Origin: Catellatospora tritici
GTDB taxonomy: Bacteria; Actinomycetota; Actinomycetes; Mycobacteriales; Micromonosporaceae
NCBI RefSeq assembly: GCF_019083965.1
Contig: NZ_JAHRCY010000005.1
Span: 361,188-425,187 of the forward strand
Direction of reading: 5' to 3'
DNA: 64,000 bases
Position 1 is the stretch's first letter. The number at the start of each line of letters is the position of its first letter. Under the pieces are notes generated by a model, which saw only the letters and a program-made list of their open reading frames with translations, searched no databases and was not told the DNA's origin. This document shows, in pieces, positions 37,873 to 47,294 of the stretch. A program made the translations under genes and the position numbers.

Positions 37873-39546
37873 TCAGGACGTGACGGCCGCCAGGTACGCG
37901 GTCCAGCCGCCGTGAGCGGTGATGTCGGGGGCGGCGTCGACCGCGACCGGCTCGCAGAGGAACCCGGTGACACGGGCACCGTCGGCCAGCAGCACCTTGC
38001 CCAGCGTCATGGGCGCCGGCAGCGCGGCCAGCAGCCGGCCGAGCGCGGCGGGCGGCAGGTGCCACAGCTCGCCGTCGATCTCCGCGCCGTCGGTTGCCAC
38101 GCGGACCAGGCCAGGTTTCGGCGGGTCGGTCGGCAGGGCGTACAGGCGGTACTGCGCGGCGGTGCGGGCACGGGCGGTGAACCGGCCGCCGACGGAGGTG
38201 AGCTGGTGGTTGAGCGGCTGGCCGGTCAGGTGCGCGCCCACGACCAGCAGTGGCAGCCCGGCGGTGGGCGGGGCGGCGGGCTCGTCGAGCAGGAGCGCGG
38301 CGATGTCGGCGGCGACCGCGTCGGCGAAACCACGGGTGATCACCTGGACACCGAAGTGTCCACCGCCGACCCGGCCGGCAGGCACGGCGACGGCGGCGAG
38401 GTCGAACAGGTTGCAGAAATTGGTGTACGTGCCCAACTGCGCGTTGACGCCCACCGGGTCGGCGGCGACCGCGGCGATCGTCGGATGTGCCGGGGCGGTG
38501 GGCAGCAGCAGCGCGTCCGCGTCGCCCCACTGCGCCATCGCCTCGTCGCGCAGCCGCTCGAGGCGTTCGGTGTCGGTGACCAGCGCGTGCGCGGGGATGT
38601 CGCGGGCCGCGGTGACGATGGCGCCCACGGTCGGGTCGACGCCGTCGGGGTGCCCTTCGATGAAGGCGCCCACGGCGGCGAACCGCTCGGCGACGAACGC
38701 GCCGCCGTAGAGCAGCTTCGCCGCGGCCAGGAACGGTGCCAGGCGGATCGGGCGCAGCCGCGCCCCGGCGGCGGCCAGTGCCGCGGCGGCCCGTTCGAAC
38801 GCGTCGAGCCATTCGGCCGACATGCCGACCAGTTCGTCGCGGCCGGGCACCGCGACGACGGGTGCCGGTGGCGCGGCCAGCGGCGCGTCCGCGGGCCAGG
38901 CCCGCCCGGCGGGCTCACTCATGACCGCCATCGCGTGCCGGGCCGCGCCCAGCGTACGGGCGAAGACGGTGACGCAGTCGAAGCTGCGGCAGGCCGGCAC
39001 CACCCCGTCGGTCGGGACCAGCCCCCGGGTCGGTTTCACCCCGACGACCCCCTGGAACGCGGCCGGGACCCGGCCCGACCCGGCGGTGTCGGTGCCCAGC
39101 GCCAGATCGGCGATGCCGAGCGCGACGACCACGGCCGACCCGGAACTCGACCCGCCCGACACCAGCGCGGGGTCGCCGACGTCGCGGACCGCGCCGTATG
39201 GGCTGCGCGTGCCGACCAGCCCGGTGGCGAACTGGTCGAGGTTCGTCTTGCCGAGCACGATCGCGCCCGCGTCGACCAGCCGCTGCACGGCGGGGGCACT
39301 GCGCTGTGGCAGGTACGCGTACGCCGGGCAGCCCGCCGTCGTCGGCAGCCCCGCCACGTCGATGTTGTCCTTCACCGCCAGCAGCGAACCCGCCAGCGGC
39401 AGTCGCTCGCCGGCCGCGAGCCGGTCCTGCAGCTCGGCGGCCTCGGCCGCGACGTCCTGCTCGTCGCGCAGCGTGATCCACGCTTCCGGGCGCTCGCCCA
39501 GGGCCAGCCGCCGGTAGGCGGCACGGACGCGGTCCTGCGGGGTCAT
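37873..39546 (-). CDS. atzF: Allophanate hydrolase
   Basis: A 557-residue amidase-signature enzyme. The Ser-Ser-Lys triad motifs are AVKDNIDVAG (Lys), GGSSSGSAV (cis-Ser) and GTDTAGSGRVP (nucleophile Ser). The C-terminal ~130 residues form the extra AtzF domain (LLVVGAHLTGQPLNHQL ... YRLYALPTDPPKPGLVRV). It splits allophanate into ammonia and CO2. The start overlaps the carboxylase stop by 4 nt (39543-39546), so the two are translationally coupled. Last gene of the five-gene operon. Confidence 0.95.
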   Translation of the reverse strand: MTPQDRVRAAYRRLALGERPEAWITLRDEQDVAAEAAELQDRLAAGERLPLAGSLLAVKDNIDVAGLPTTAGCPAYAYLPQRSAPAVQRLVDAGAIVLGKTNLDQFATGLVGTRSPYGAVRDVGDPALVSGGSSSGSAVVVALGIADLALGTDTAGSGRVPAAFQGVVGVKPTRGLVPTDGVVPACRSFDCVTVFARTLGAARHAMAVMSEPAGRAWPADAPLAAPPAPVVAVPGRDELVGMSAEWLDAFERAAAALAAAGARLRPIRLAPFLAAAKLLYGGAFVAERFAAVGAFIEGHPDGVDPTVGAIVTAARDIPAHALVTDTERLERLRDEAMAQWGDADALLLPTAPAHPTIAAVAADPVGVNAQLGTYTNFCNLFDLAAVAVPAGRVGGGHFGVQVITRGFADAVAADIAALLLDEPAAPPTAGLPLLVVGAHLTGQPLNHQLTSVGGRFTARARTAAQYRLYALPTDPPKPGLVRVATDGAEIDGELWHLPPAALGRLLAALPAPMTLGKVLLADGARVTGFLCEPVAVDAAPDITAHGGWTAYLAAVTS

Positions 39547-42500
39547 CGGGTGTTCCTTCCGGCGAGGACGACCAGGGGGCTGCCCGGGGCCACCTGGGAG
39601 CCCGGGGTGACGAGGATGTCGGTGACCCGCCCGTCGCGGGGGGCCACCACCACGGTTTCGAGCTTCATCGCCTCCAGGGCCAGCAGCGGCTGACCGGCGG
39701 TGACCAGGTCACCGGGGCGTACGTCAACGCGCCAGACGCTGGACAGCATCGGCGCCTCGACCAGTGCGCCCCCGTCGGGCACCGGCACCGCCGCGGCGGG
39801 AGCCGGCGCCTCGGGCTCGGGCCGCGGGTCGAACTCGCCCGCCGCGGCCCAGGCGTCGCGCTCCTGCGCGAAGGCCGCCGCCTGCCGCGCGCGGAACGCC
39901 GCCACCGACGACGCGTTGTCGGCCAGGAACCGCTCGTGGTCGGCCAGCCGGAACGTGCCGGGTTCGATGCGCAGGTCGTGCCGCCCCGCGGCCACGTCGG
40001 CGCGCAGGTCGAGCAGTTCCTCGGCACCGACGGGATACCAGCGGATCCGGTCGAAGTGGCGCAGCAGCCACGGCGAGCCGGGCTCGAAGCCGCCCGCCTG
40101 GCGCCACCGCGACCACACCTGCACGGTGCGGCCCACGAACTGGTAGCCGCCCGGCCCTTCCATGCCGTAGATGCACAGGTACGCCCCGCCGATGCCGACG
40201 GCGTTCTCCGGGGTCCAGGTGCGGGCGGGGTTGTACTTCGTGGTGACCAGCCGGTGCCTGGGGTCCAGCGGGGTCGCGACCGGGGCGCCGAGGTAGACGT
40301 CGCCCAGGCCCAGCACGAGGTAGCTGGCGTCGTAGACGGTGCGGTACACGTCGTCGACGGTGTCCAGGCCGTTGACCCGGCGGATGAACTCGATGTTCCA
40401 CGGGCACCAGGGCGCGTCGTCGCGGACACCGGCCATGTACCGGGCGATCGCCTCGCGCGTGGCGGGGTCGTCCCAGGACAGCGGTAGGTGCACCACCCGG
40501 CTCGGCACCTGCAGCGCCGACGTCGGCGGCAGTTCGTCCTCCACCGACCGGGCGACGTCGAGCAGCCGCCGCACGGGCAGCACGTCGGGGTCGACGTGGA
40601 TCTGCAGGGACCGGATGCCCGGGGTCAGGTCGACCACCCCGGTCAGGCCCTCCGCGCGCAGCCGCTCCATCAGGGCGTGGGCGCGCATCCGCAGACCGAG
40701 GTCGAGCGTCATCGGGCCGTACTCGACGAGCAGGTTGTCGTCGCCGCTGCGCCGGTAGGTGACCGCCGGGCCGTCTGCCGCCTCCCGGCGGGCCAGCACC
40801 CCGTCGTCGCCCTCGTCCGCGCGCAGCGCCACCACCGGCCCGGTGCCGGTGCGCAGCGCCGCGGCGGTGCGGTCGCAAACCGGCGTGAACCGTACGGTGT
40901 CACCCGGGCTGAGCTGCCCCAGCTTCCACCGTTCGGCGGTGACGACGGTCGCCGGGCAGACGAACCCGCCCAGGCTCGGGCCGTCGGGGCCGAGCAGGAT
41001 CGGCACGTCCCCGGTGAAGTCGACCGCACCGACCGAGTACGGCGTGTCGTGGATGTTCGACGGATGCAGTCCGGCCTCGCCGCCGTCGCCGCGCGCCCAG
41101 CGCGGCTTGGGCCCGATCAGGCGCACGCCGGTGCGCGCGGAGTTGAAGTGCACCTTCCAGCGTGCGGCGTAGAACGCGTCGATGTCCTCACGCAGGAAGA
41201 ACTCCGGCGCGGCGTGCGGTCCCTCGGTGACGGCGATCTGCCAGTCACCGCCGATCGTCGGGCGCTCGTCCGGTGGGACCGGCCCGGCGACCGGCCCGGC
41301 GACCGCGCCGGGGCGCAGCACGTCGCCGACGCGCAGCGCCCGCCCGCCGTGGCCGCCGAACTGGCCGAGAGTGAACGTCGCGGCGCTGCCGAGGTATCGG
41401 GGGACGTCGAATCCCCCGGCCACCAGGAGGTACGCCCGCAGCCCACCGCCGGCGGCGGCCCGGCCCACGTCCAGCACCGCCCCGGCGGGCACCGCGACCG
41501 GCTCCCAGCACGGCACCGGCACGCCGTCGACGGTCACCGGCACGTGCGCCCCGGTGACGCAGACGGTCGCGGCGGCGGTGAAGCGTAGGGCCGGGCCGTC
41601 GACCGTGCACTCCAGACCGGGCGCCCCCTCGGGGTTGCCCAGCGCCCGGTTGCCCAGCCGGAACGACCGGTCGTCCATCGGCCCCGACGGAGGGACGCCG
41701 ACCTCCCACAGCCCGGTCCGGCCGGGCCAGTCCTGCACCGCGGTCAGGGTCCCGGCCCGTTCGACGACGATCCGCGGCTCGCCGTCGACCACGTCGCCCA
41801 GCGTCGCGGTGCAGTGCCGGGCCGCCAGCACCTCCGGGTCGGCGGCGGCGGCGCGCAGCAGTCCGAGGTTGGTCTCGATGCCGTCGACCCGGGTCGCGGC
41901 CAGGGCGGCGCGCAGGTTCGCGAACGCCTCGTCGCGGGTCGCCCCGGACACGATCACCTTGGCCAGCATCGGGTCATAGAACGTGCTGACCTCGGTGCCC
42001 GCCTCGACCCACCCGTCGACCCGCGCGCCCACCGGGAACTCGACCCTGGTGACCAGGCCCGCGCTGGGCCGGTGGTCCTGGGTCGGGTCCTCGGCGTAGA
42101 CCCGCGCCTCGACCGCCACCCCGACGGCCGGTCGCGGCGGGTGCGGCACGGTGTCGTCGCCCTGGGCCAGCCGCAGCATCCACTCGACCAGGTCGACGCC
42201 GTGGACCTGCTCGGACACCGGATGCTCCACCTGCAGGCGCGCGTTGACCTCCAGGAACGACGCCTGCTCGCGCTCGGCGTCGTAGACGAACTCGACGGTG
42301 CCCGCCGACCGGTAGTCCACCGACGAGCACAGCGCCGCGGCCGAGGCGTGCAGCCGCTGCCGGACCGCGTCGGACAGGCCCGGCGCGGGCGCCTCCTCGA
42401 TCACCTTCTGGTTGCGGCGCTGCAGGCTGCAGTCGCGGTCGCCGAGCACGACCACGCGGCCCCTGCCGTCGCCGAACACCTGCACCTCGACGTGCCGGGC

Positions 42501-43112
42501 CCGGGGGACGAACCGTTCCAGGAACACGCCGCCGCTGCCGAAGTTCGCCACGGCCAGCCGCTCCACCTGGCCGTACGCTTCGGCCAGCTCCTGCAGGGTG
42601 CGGCAGGTCCGCATGCCGATGCCGCCCCCGCCGCCGGTGGCCTTCACCATGACCGGATACCCGATCCGCTCGGCGGCGGCGACCGCCTCGTCCAGCCCGG
42701 ACAGCAGCCCGGTGCCCTCGATCATCGGCACTCCGGCCGCGCGGGCCAGGTCCCGGGCGGTGTGCTTGGCGCCGAACGCGGTGAGCTGCGCCGGGGTCGG
42801 GCCGACGAACACCAGACCGGCGGCCTCGACCGCGGCCGCGAACCCGGCGTCCTCGGACAGGAAGCCATACCCGGGGTGTACGGCCCCGGCTCCGGTGGCC
42901 AGCGCCGCCTCCAGGACCCGGTCCACGCGCAGATAGCTGTCGCGCGCCGGGGCCGGGCCGAGGCGGACGGCCGCGTCGGCCATCCGCACGTGCGGGGCGG
43001 CCCGGTCGGCGTCAGAGTAGACGGCGACCGTCCGCAGACCGAGCCGCGCGGCGGTGCGCATCACTCGGCAGGCGATCTCGCCCCGGTTGGCGACGAGCAG
43101 GGTGTCGAACAT
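39543..43112 (-). CDS. Urea carboxylase / guanidine carboxylase, biotin-dependent
   Basis: An 1189-residue multidomain enzyme. Residues ~1-445 are biotin carboxylase (LVANRGEIACRVMRTAARLG, the KATGGGGGIGMR ATP loop, EVNARLQVEHPVSE). From ~455 the KipA/KipI-like carboxyltransferase parts follow (GTLTAVQDWPGRTGLWEVGV, TPYSVGAVDFTGDVPILLGP; later LVEYGPMTLDLGLRMRAHAL). The C-terminus is a biotin-carrier domain with LEAMKLE. It carboxylates urea to allophanate or guanidine to carboxyguanidine. The preceding DUF1989 pair, which in other bacteria is a carboxyguanidine deiminase, makes guanidine the more likely substrate here; that is inference. Confidence 0.92.
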   Translation of the reverse strand: MFDTLLVANRGEIACRVMRTAARLGLRTVAVYSDADRAAPHVRMADAAVRLGPAPARDSYLRVDRVLEAALATGAGAVHPGYGFLSEDAGFAAAVEAAGLVFVGPTPAQLTAFGAKHTARDLARAAGVPMIEGTGLLSGLDEAVAAAERIGYPVMVKATGGGGGIGMRTCRTLQELAEAYGQVERLAVANFGSGGVFLERFVPRARHVEVQVFGDGRGRVVVLGDRDCSLQRRNQKVIEEAPAPGLSDAVRQRLHASAAALCSSVDYRSAGTVEFVYDAEREQASFLEVNARLQVEHPVSEQVHGVDLVEWMLRLAQGDDTVPHPPRPAVGVAVEARVYAEDPTQDHRPSAGLVTRVEFPVGARVDGWVEAGTEVSTFYDPMLAKVIVSGATRDEAFANLRAALAATRVDGIETNLGLLRAAAADPEVLAARHCTATLGDVVDGEPRIVVERAGTLTAVQDWPGRTGLWEVGVPPSGPMDDRSFRLGNRALGNPEGAPGLECTVDGPALRFTAAATVCVTGAHVPVTVDGVPVPCWEPVAVPAGAVLDVGRAAAGGGLRAYLLVAGGFDVPRYLGSAATFTLGQFGGHGGRALRVGDVLRPGAVAGPVAGPVPPDERPTIGGDWQIAVTEGPHAAPEFFLREDIDAFYAARWKVHFNSARTGVRLIGPKPRWARGDGGEAGLHPSNIHDTPYSVGAVDFTGDVPILLGPDGPSLGGFVCPATVVTAERWKLGQLSPGDTVRFTPVCDRTAAALRTGTGPVVALRADEGDDGVLARREAADGPAVTYRRSGDDNLLVEYGPMTLDLGLRMRAHALMERLRAEGLTGVVDLTPGIRSLQIHVDPDVLPVRRLLDVARSVEDELPPTSALQVPSRVVHLPLSWDDPATREAIARYMAGVRDDAPWCPWNIEFIRRVNGLDTVDDVYRTVYDASYLVLGLGDVYLGAPVATPLDPRHRLVTTKYNPARTWTPENAVGIGGAYLCIYGMEGPGGYQFVGRTVQVWSRWRQAGGFEPGSPWLLRHFDRIRWYPVGAEELLDLRADVAAGRHDLRIEPGTFRLADHERFLADNASSVAAFRARQAAAFAQERDAWAAAGEFDPRPEPEAPAPAAAVPVPDGGALVEAPMLSSVWRVDVRPGDLVTAGQPLLALEAMKLETVVVAPRDGRVTDILVTPGSQVAPGSPLVVLAGRNTR

Positions 43113-43166
43113 GGCTGTTCCTTCGGCAGGGTGCGGCGGCTCGGTGCGACGGCGGCGTGCGGCGGC

Positions 43167-43805
43167 TCAGGCCCCGGTCACGACCATGCGCACCGGGGTC
43201 GGGTCGAAGCCGTTGCACGGGTTGTTGATCTGCGGACAGTTCGACACCAGCACCAGCACGTCCATCTCGGCGCGCAGCGCGACCCGCAGGCCCGCGGCCG
43301 AGATGCCGTCGACGATGCCGAGACTGCCGTCGGGGTCGACCGGGACGTTCATGTACCAGTTGATGTTGCTGACCAGATCCCGCTTGCCCAGCCCCCACCG
43401 TGCGCCCTCGGCAAGGAAGTTCTCGACGCAGGCGTGCTGGTGCTTGGTGTGGTGGCCGTAGCGCAGCGTGTTCGACTCCCGGCTGCACGCACCGCCGATG
43501 GTGTCGTGCCGCCCGACCTCGTCGGCGACCACGGTCATCAGCGGCCGCCCCTCGTTGGAGCGCAGCACGCTGCCAGTGGTGAGGAAGATGCCGCCCTGTG
43601 CGGCGAGGGTGTCCGGTGCCGAGTACCGCTCGGCGGTGTCGTCGGCGTTGTACAGCAGGCAGTCCACGGCCTGGTTGCCGTGCAGGTCGACGATGGTCAG
43701 CACCTGACCGCGGCGCACGACCGCCGACCACGGCGCGCGGGCGGGCACCGTCTGGTCCAGCACGATCGCCCCCGGCACCAGGGCGGCAGACACGGCGACG
43801 GTCAC
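43167..43805 (-). CDS. Urea carboxylase-associated protein 2 (DUF1989; carboxyguanidine deiminase subunit)
   Basis: A 212-residue DUF1989 protein starting at GTG 43805, overlapping the stop of its partner gene (GTGA). Motifs are GQVLTIVDLHGNQAVDCLLY, YSAPDTLAAQGGIFLTTGS and NINWYMNVPVDPDGSLGIVD, with C-terminal Cys in NCPQINNPCNGFDPTPVRM. In guanidine-degrading bacteria the two DUF1989 subunits convert carboxyguanidine to allophanate plus ammonia, bridging the carboxylase and AtzF. A 54-nt gap with a GGAAC-type region separates it from the carboxylase. Confidence 0.88.
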   Translation of the reverse strand: MTVAVSAALVPGAIVLDQTVPARAPWSAVVRRGQVLTIVDLHGNQAVDCLLYNADDTAERYSAPDTLAAQGGIFLTTGSVLRSNEGRPLMTVVADEVGRHDTIGGACSRESNTLRYGHHTKHQHACVENFLAEGARWGLGKRDLVSNINWYMNVPVDPDGSLGIVDGISAAGLRVALRAEMDVLVLVSNCPQINNPCNGFDPTPVRMVVTGA

Positions 43806-44638
43806 GAGAGCCCCCGTGCGGTGCGGTAGTCGGCGGTGTTGTGGAAGGCCCGTTCGCCCTCGGGCGTACGCGACCAGAGCGGATCGTCGGGCGCGGTGGC
43901 ACGGCCGCGCCAGGCCAGCACCTGCACCGGCGAGCACGTGTACGCCTCGCGCGGGTCCAGCGGGTGCGGCACGTTGGCCAGCAGCACCGTCACCGGCATC
44001 TCGGCGCGCAGTTCGACCTGCGCCCCGGCCCCGGCCGAGCCCAGCCAGGTGAACGCGCCGTCGTCGCCGACCCGTACGCCCTGGAAGAAGGAGATGCTCG
44101 GCGGCAGGTCCCGCCGGGTGAGCCCGTGTTTGGCCGCGGCCAGGGTGAACAGCTCCCGCCCGGCCGGGCTCGGCCCGTGCGCCGCGCCGTCGCCGTAGCG
44201 CTCGGCGTTGCGCGCCAGGGTGGACGTGCCGCAGAACGCGTCGGCCCGGCCCGATGCCGCGGCGGTGACCGAGGCGAGCACCCGGCCCTGATCCGACAGC
44301 AGCAGATGGCCTTCGCTGAGGTAGGCCTGCCACAGCACCTTGACCGTGTCGGCGACGTTGAGCCGTTCCCACGGCTCGTCGGCGTTGAACAGCAGCACCG
44401 ATACGCAGGCGTCACCGTCGAGGTCGGTCAGGCGCAACACCGTCCCGGCGGCCAGCCGCCTGCTGGTGTAGCCGCCGCCGGGCACGGTCTCGGCCCAGGT
44501 GAGGTCTTGCGCGGCGACACCCTGGGGCGGGGCGGCGAACCCGGTGGCGGGCACGGTGGGCATGCAGGCCACGAACGTGCCGCCCTGAGCGCGGGCGTGG
44601 GCCCGCGCTCCGGCGGTGGTGGCGGTCGAGCCGGTCAC
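43802..44638 (-). CDS. Urea carboxylase-associated protein 1 (DUF1989; carboxyguanidine deiminase subunit)
   Basis: A 278-residue DUF1989 partner, GTG start at 44638 overlapping the permease stop by 4 nt. Signatures: GTVLRLTDLDGDACVSVLLF, LLLSDQGRVLASVTAAASGR, FCGTSTLARNAERYGDG and DLPPSISFFQGVRV. The C-terminus (FHNTADYRTARG) is characteristic of UAAP1. A longer upstream frame would lie within the permease gene and has no family similarity. Expected to form a hetero-oligomer with the 43167 product. Confidence 0.88.
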   Translation of the reverse strand: MTGSTATTAGARAHARAQGGTFVACMPTVPATGFAAPPQGVAAQDLTWAETVPGGGYTSRRLAAGTVLRLTDLDGDACVSVLLFNADEPWERLNVADTVKVLWQAYLSEGHLLLSDQGRVLASVTAAASGRADAFCGTSTLARNAERYGDGAAHGPSPAGRELFTLAAAKHGLTRRDLPPSISFFQGVRVGDDGAFTWLGSAGAGAQVELRAEMPVTVLLANVPHPLDPREAYTCSPVQVLAWRGRATAPDDPLWSRTPEGERAFHNTADYRTARGLS

Positions 44639-46215
44639 GCGGGGGTGCCTTCCGCGACCGCGGTCAGCGGCAGCTGCGGCTGTGCCGACCGGGCGCGGTA
44701 GCGCAGGTGCGCCAGTCCACCCAGCAGCAACGCGCCGCCGACGAACAGCAGCGGGAAGTAGCGCAGGTACCAATGCCCACCGGCCGGGTCATAGACCTCC
44801 TGCCGGGGCCAGCCGAGGTTGAGGATCATCGCGATGCCGTAGACCACGGCCAGCGCGTTGACGACCAACCCGAACCGGCCCAGGGAGAACAGCCGCCCGC
44901 CGCGTTCGGTCACCGCGGCGTCCTGCCCGTGCGGCCAGCCCTTGCTCCGGCGTACCAGCAGCGGCACGGTGACCAGGGCATAGGCGAGGTACAGCATGAC
45001 GATGCAGACGCTGGTGACCGCGGTGAACAGCGCGGGTTGCCCGATGTTGACCAGCAGCACGGCGGCGGCGCCGACGCCGACGACGATCGCGGGCAGCGCC
45101 GGTGTGCCGGTGCGCGGCGACACCTTGCGCAGCGCCGGGGAGAACGGCAGCACGCCGTCGCGGGCCATCGAGAACACCATCCGGCTGCCGGCGGTCTGGA
45201 TCGCCAGGGTGCAGACCGCGACCGCGATCGCGACGTCGATCAGCAGGATGCGGCCGCCGGTCTCGCCCAGCCTGCTGGTGAGCACGTACGGCAGCCCTTC
45301 GGTGGCCAGCCGGCCGTCGGTGAGGCTCGGCGCCGCCATCAGCGCCACCAGCAGCATCAGGCCGCCGCCGAGGCCGGAGGCGGCCAGCGCGCGCAGGATC
45401 GTGCGCGGCGCGGTGTGCCGGGGGTCGCGGGTCTCCTCGCTCAGCTCGCCGGCGCTGTCGAAGCCCACCACCACATATGCCGCCATCAGCGCCGACACCA
45501 GGAACGGGCCGACGTAGCCGAACCCGGAACCGGTGCCGCCGGTGTCGAAGACGACCCCAGGTCCGCGCTCGGCGTGCACCAGCAGCAGCACGATCACCGC
45601 GGCGACCCCGATGATCTCGAGGGTCACGCCGATGCTGTTGATGATGGCCATCAGGCGTACGCCGACGACGTTGACCACGGTGGTCAGGGCGATCAGGATC
45701 GAGCCCAGGATGACGGCGTTGGTGGCACCGCTCGGCGAGGTCAGCGACGGGTCACCGCCGACGAGTTGGAACCCCGACCAGATCGAGGGCAGCACCACCT
45801 GCAGCGCGATCGCCGCCGCCGCGACGGTCACGGTCTGCGCGATGATCATCACCCAGCCCGCGAACCAGCCGACGGTCGCGTTCGACAGCCGCCGCGACCA
45901 TTGGTAGATGCAACCGGAGATCGGGTATCGCGCGGCCAACTCGGCGAAGGTCAGCGCCACCAGGAACTGCCCGGCGAAGACCAGCGGCCAGGTCCAGAAG
46001 AAGGCGGGCCCACCGAAGGCGAAGCCGAACGCGAACAACTGGAAGACCGTCGTCAGGATCGACACGAACGAGAACCCGGCGGCGAATGACGCGTAGCTGC
46101 CGATGCTGCGACGCAGTTCCGGCTCGTAGCCGAAGGTGCGCAGGTCGACAGCGTCGGTGCCGTCGCCTGCCGCGGCGGCCCGGGGCGGCGCCGGCACAGT
46201 GGGAGAGAGGGACAT
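44635..46215 (-). CDS. APC-family amino acid/amine permease
   Basis: A 526-residue permease with about 12 membrane segments. Typical APC start after a soluble tail: SYASFAAGFSFVSILTTVFQ, then ISGCIYQWSRRL, VGFDSAGELSEETRDPRHTA (loop after TM6) and AGSRMVFSMARDGVLPFSPA. First gene of the urea/guanidine operon, with a good GAGGAGG site. Likely imports a nitrogen compound such as guanidine, urea-related compounds or an amino acid; the ligand is not decidable. Divergent from tetR, sharing the intervening operator. Confidence 0.92.
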   Translation of the reverse strand: MSLSPTVPAPPRAAAAGDGTDAVDLRTFGYEPELRRSIGSYASFAAGFSFVSILTTVFQLFAFGFAFGGPAFFWTWPLVFAGQFLVALTFAELAARYPISGCIYQWSRRLSNATVGWFAGWVMIIAQTVTVAAAAIALQVVLPSIWSGFQLVGGDPSLTSPSGATNAVILGSILIALTTVVNVVGVRLMAIINSIGVTLEIIGVAAVIVLLLVHAERGPGVVFDTGGTGSGFGYVGPFLVSALMAAYVVVGFDSAGELSEETRDPRHTAPRTILRALAASGLGGGLMLLVALMAAPSLTDGRLATEGLPYVLTSRLGETGGRILLIDVAIAVAVCTLAIQTAGSRMVFSMARDGVLPFSPALRKVSPRTGTPALPAIVVGVGAAAVLLVNIGQPALFTAVTSVCIVMLYLAYALVTVPLLVRRSKGWPHGQDAAVTERGGRLFSLGRFGLVVNALAVVYGIAMILNLGWPRQEVYDPAGGHWYLRYFPLLFVGGALLLGGLAHLRYRARSAQPQLPLTAVAEGTPA

Positions 46216-46269
46216 GACCGCCTCCTCGGGCTAGGCGGCGGACGCCCTGGGCGCTCGCCGACCGCTAAT

Positions 46270-46287
46270 ACCTGTCGCCCGACAGAT
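46270..46287. promoter_or_regulatory. TetR operator between permease operon and tetR
   Basis: ACCTGTCGCCCGACAGAT contains perfect inverted arms CTGTCG/CGACAG separated by CC, extended by outer A/T. It sits 55 nt upstream of the permease start and 121 nt upstream of tetR. On the permease side it lies between possible -35 (TTACAT) and -10 (TATTAG) elements. I saw no guanidine-I (ykkC) riboswitch in this leader, which seems too short to hold one. Confidence 0.65.
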
Positions 46288-46407
46288 TTATGTAACGGCG
46301 GGCCGGACCGGGTTTCCCGGTGGTAAAACGTGGATTGCCGGATCCTCACGGCCGCCATCAGAAGGCAGTGAACGACGGCCCGCGACCCGGATGCGACGAT
46401 CTATGGC

Positions 46408-47037
46408 GTGAAGCCGCCATCCGCTCCCGTCGGGCGTCCCCGATCGGGCACGCGACGCCTACCCGCGGCCACCGCCCGCGAGGAGATCCTCGACGCGGCC
46501 GCCGAACTGTTCGCCCGGCACGGATACGCGGCCACGTCGACCCGTCAGATCGCCGAATCGGTCGGCATCCGCCAGGCCTCGCTCTACTACCACTTCGCCA
46601 GCAAGGAACAGATCCTCGCCGAACTGCTCGAAGCGACCGTACGGCCGTCCCTGGACTACGCCGCCGAACTGGGCCGCCAGGGCCTCACCCCGGCCGCCGC
46701 GCTGTACGCGCTGGCGACCTACGACGTCGGCGTCCTGCTCACCGCCCGCTGGAACGTCGGCATCCTCTACGCCCTGCCCGAAGTCGCCGCCGAACCCTTC
46801 ACCCGCTTTCGCACCGAGCGCGAGCTGCTGCGCCAGGTCTACCGCGACCTCGCCGCGGCCGCCGACCCGACCGCCGACCGACAGATCACCGGAGACCTGG
46901 TGTTCGGCCTGGTGGAAAGCGTCATCGGCATGCGCCGCGACCTGGACGCCGCGCCGCCGCCACCGACCCTGCAACGAGCCGTGGCCGAGGCGGTGCTGCG
47001 CCTGGTCGGGGCGACCCCGCCGGACTCCGGCAGCTGA
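46408..47037 (+). CDS. TetR-family repressor
   Basis: A 209-residue regulator. HTH region ~26-70: REEILDAAAELFARHGYAAT, then STRQIAESVGIRQASLYYHF and ASKEQILAELLE, a textbook TetR DNA-binding domain. The C-terminal ligand domain is unrecognised. Divergent from the permease-DUF1989-carboxylase-AtzF operon with a clear palindromic operator between, so it very likely controls that operon. GTG start. Confidence 0.92.
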   Translation: MKPPSAPVGRPRSGTRRLPAATAREEILDAAAELFARHGYAATSTRQIAESVGIRQASLYYHFASKEQILAELLEATVRPSLDYAAELGRQGLTPAAALYALATYDVGVLLTARWNVGILYALPEVAAEPFTRFRTERELLRQVYRDLAAAADPTADRQITGDLVFGLVESVIGMRRDLDAAPPPPTLQRAVAEAVLRLVGATPPDSGS

Positions 47038-47077
47038 CGGTCCGCCGCGGCGGTCGCACGCCTGGCAGACTCCCACC

Positions 47078-47221
47078 GTGGCAACCGATCTCCCCGCGCT
47101 GCTGGCCGTGCTGCGCGACGTGCGTGACCTGCTGGTCATCTGCCCGCGACAGTCGTGGCCGCCGTTCGCAAGTGGAACCATCATCAGACACCGCCGCCGG
47201 CAACCATATGGGGTGGCCTGA
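47078..47221 (+). CDS. Small ORF, 47 residues, possibly a remnant
   Basis: GTG 47078 opens a short frame beginning ATDLPALLAVLRDVRDLLVI, then a Trp/Pro/Arg-rich tail. The leucine-rich start looks like the beginning of a larger helical protein. No ribosome site is obvious. It could be a truncated gene or no gene. Confidence 0.3.
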   Translation: MATDLPALLAVLRDVRDLLVICPRQSWPPFASGTIIRHRRRQPYGVA

Positions 47222-47237
47222 CGCTGACAGCGATGGG

Positions 47238-47266
47238 TTGCGATGTGACGCTACGCTTGGAGTAAT
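47238..47266 (+). promoter_or_regulatory. Promoter candidate for the membrane-protein/STAND pair
   Basis: TTGCGA (47238-47243), a 17-nt spacer and AGTAAT (47261-47266), each 4 of 6 matches to the sigma-70 consensus. The ATG of the first gene follows 29 nt later behind a GAGAGAGGG site. Confidence 0.45.
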
Positions 47267-47294
47267 GACCGGTCCGTGAGAGAGGGTCCCGTTC

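Noticed and set aside
36193..39693. 1166-codon plus-strand frame running across the Mo subunit and antisense to allophanate hydrolase
   Set aside because: It crosses several real genes on both strands and is Arg/Gly-rich without motifs; a high-GC artefact.
41814..43829. 671-codon plus-strand frame opposite the carboxylase and DUF1989 genes
   Set aside because: Shadow of well-identified minus-strand genes.
46216..46407. Possible guanidine-I riboswitch in front of the permease gene
   Set aside because: Looked for because of the gene content; the leader is short and I do not see the conserved ykkC segments. A palindromic operator explains the region better.
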